32,726 bases of DNA, taken from the NCBI GenBank assembly GCA_025458045.1, contig JALOTE010000019.1, forward strand, positions 1 to 32,726, written 5' to 3'. Below, in pieces: positions 31,550 through 32,726 of the stretch (position 1 is the first letter of the stretch; every line of letters begins with the position of its first letter). This DNA is from Rhizobiaceae bacterium (GTDB lineage Bacteria > Pseudomonadota > Alphaproteobacteria > Rhizobiales > Rhizobiaceae). The notes below the pieces were generated by a model that saw nothing but the letters and a program-made list of their open reading frames with translations, searched no databases and was not told where the DNA came from. Both the position numbers and the translations under genes were made by a program.

Positions 31550-31843
31550 CTAAACCATCGCCCGCAGCGCGATGACCACGGCCCAGCCCGTCATGAAGCC
31601 CGCAACCATGCCAAAGCGGGTGCCGATGGTGGCGGCGGCTGCGAACGCCGCCCATTCCGGAATGCCGCCCGCCGCCATTTGCGGCGCGACCAGCGTGGTC
31701 AGCACGGCGGCGGGAACAGCGTTCAATCCGGCTTCCACGCGCGGGTGGATTCGCTCGAACCGCGACAGCACCCAAAAGCCGCCCGCCCGCGTGAGGTAGG
31801 TGACGACGGCGGCCGCAAGGATGATCCAGACGTTATCGCTCAT
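31550..31843 (-). CDS. azlD: Branched-chain amino acid exporter small subunit AzlD
   Basis: AzlD is the small membrane partner of AzlC in an exporter of branched-chain amino acids. The 97-residue protein has about four hydrophobic helices and family features: VVTYLTRAGGFWVLSRF near the N-terminus and LNAVPAAVLTTLVAP in the middle. ATG 31843 overlaps the azlC stop (31840-31843, ATGA), so the pair is translationally coupled. The longer frame upstream is an antisense reading of azlC. Confidence 0.9.
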   Translation of the reverse strand: MSDNVWIILAAAVVTYLTRAGGFWVLSRFERIHPRVEAGLNAVPAAVLTTLVAPQMAAGGIPEWAAFAAAATIGTRFGMVAGFMTGWAVVIALRAMV

Positions 31844-32553
31844 GGGTTGCCCAAGCCCGGACCGGCCTGCGCGGGCTCCGGCTTCACGAGCATCGCGGCC
31901 ACCGCGACGCCCGCGAACGCGCCCGCCGACACATGCCAAGGCGAGCCGATGGTGAACCACGCGGCGATGGAGGCAATCGCGCTCACCGCCACGACCGGCA
32001 GCCACAGGGGCCGGTTGCGGGTGGCAAGCAGCATCCCGAAGAAATAGACCGCCAGCACGATGTCGAGGCCGAGCGCGTGCGGGTTCTCGATGAGTTTTCC
32101 GAAGGTTGCGCCCAACCAAGCGAGCACCGGCCAAGCCACAAGCAGTGGCAGGCCGAGACCGAGATACCACGCGAAAGACAGTTTCTCGCCGCGCCGGACA
32201 ATCGCCTCGCTTTCGGCAAATTGCGGGTCGGTCATCAGGAAGAACGCCACCAGCCGCTTCCACTCGGCGCCGAAGGCGAAGTGTTTGCCGATGGCGGCGG
32301 AATAGAGAACATGGCGGAAATTGACCGCGAAGATCGACAGGACGATCAGCCATGGCGCGACATTCTGGCCGAACAACTCGATGCCGACCATCTGGCTGGC
32401 ACCGGCAAACACGGTCGCGCTCATCAGCACGGCTTCGCCGACGGTGAAGCCGTTGTCGACCGCCACCGCGCCGAACAATGCGCCGAAGGGTGCGGCCGAA
32501 ACCAGAACCGGAAGGCAGCGGCGGGAGCCGGCAAGGAATTGGGATGATGACAT
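31840..32553 (-). CDS. azlC: Branched-chain amino acid exporter large subunit AzlC
   Basis: The 237-residue protein has about seven hydrophobic segments and AzlC motifs: AAPFGALFGAVAVDNGFT, SATVFAGASQMVGIELFG, VNFRHVLYSAAI and FFLMTDPQFAES. With AzlD it forms a proton-driven exporter of leucine-type amino acids in the inner membrane. Specificity cannot be read from sequence. It is first in the azlC-azlD pair on the minus strand; the gene upstream (ending 32623) is 69 nt away and may share the transcript. Confidence 0.92.
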   Translation of the reverse strand: MSSSQFLAGSRRCLPVLVSAAPFGALFGAVAVDNGFTVGEAVLMSATVFAGASQMVGIELFGQNVAPWLIVLSIFAVNFRHVLYSAAIGKHFAFGAEWKRLVAFFLMTDPQFAESEAIVRRGEKLSFAWYLGLGLPLLVAWPVLAWLGATFGKLIENPHALGLDIVLAVYFFGMLLATRNRPLWLPVVAVSAIASIAAWFTIGSPWHVSAGAFAGVAVAAMLVKPEPAQAGPGLGNP

Positions 32554-32622
32554 GGCCCGCGCGTTAGCAGGGCAGATGACGAAGCGCCAAGCAGTTTGGT
32601 TGAATTTTGGGCTAAGCGCCGT

Positions 32623-32726
32623 TCATTTGATCAGGCTCGCCCATGGCTCGGGCACATGGTGGGGGCCGCGCAGTCCCATCTCGGCGGCGAAGCGCAAGCG
32701 CAGCTTTTCAAGGCCGTAACGTTCGT
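32623..32726 (-). CDS. C-terminal fragment of an unidentified gene (runs off the window)
   Basis: On the minus strand the frame entering at the window edge reads ERYGLEKLRLRFAAEMGL and ends ...PWASLIK at a TGA (32625-32623). These 33 residues have a normal codon bias for this genome. I do not recognise the family. It is in the same direction as azlC and could be co-transcribed with it. Confidence 0.5.
   Translation of the reverse strand, partial: ERYGLEKLRLRFAAEMGLRGPHHVPEPWASLIK

Overview
The window is chromosomal DNA of an alphaproteobacterium, most likely of the order Hyphomicrobiales (Rhizobiales). Three things point there: high GC with strong G/C third-position bias, the rhizobial-type dcw order ending in an FtsZ with a very long linker, and several short palindromic intergenic repeats of the kind common in that order. 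I cannot name a genus.

Layout. Positions 1-629 hold the N-terminal part of hemF (minus strand). Next come a palindromic repeat, a small conserved-looking gene, a second repeat and the RNase P RNA gene rnpB (1372-1757). The division and cell-wall (dcw) cluster runs on the plus strand from 2045 to 19408: mraZ, rsmH, ftsL, ftsI, a fused murE-murF, mraY, ftsW, murG, murC, murB, ddl, ftsQ, ftsA, ftsZ. It is followed in the same direction by lpxC, bamD, recN and ligA (to 25437). Most junctions overlap or are a few bases long. The longest gap inside the cluster, 98 nt before ddl, carries CtrA-like motifs. Upstream of mraZ there is a CtrA-like motif and a 10-bp periodic array matching the MraZ operator.

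The canonical murD slot between mraY and ftsW is empty. A MurD-family ligase instead lies on the opposite strand (25532-26887), after ligA and downstream of a creA-like gene. Its motifs resemble the MurD2 subfamily, which in Xanthomonas adds L-glutamate and works with the epimerase MurL, rather than classical D-glutamate-adding MurD. Together with the MurE-MurF fusion, this rearranges the cytoplasmic stem-peptide pathway and is the most interesting signal in the window.

The last part (27509-32726) is a mixed housekeeping/accessory stretch: a small membrane protein, prmA, a nested palindromic repeat, a DUF1127-like small protein, an aminopeptidase P gene broken by an apparent 26-nt deletion, a cytochrome b561-type protein, the azlC-azlD branched-chain amino acid exporter pair (minus strand), and the C-terminal end of an unidentified gene. 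I saw no tRNA, rRNA other than rnpB-type ncRNA, insertion sequence, prophage or CRISPR array.
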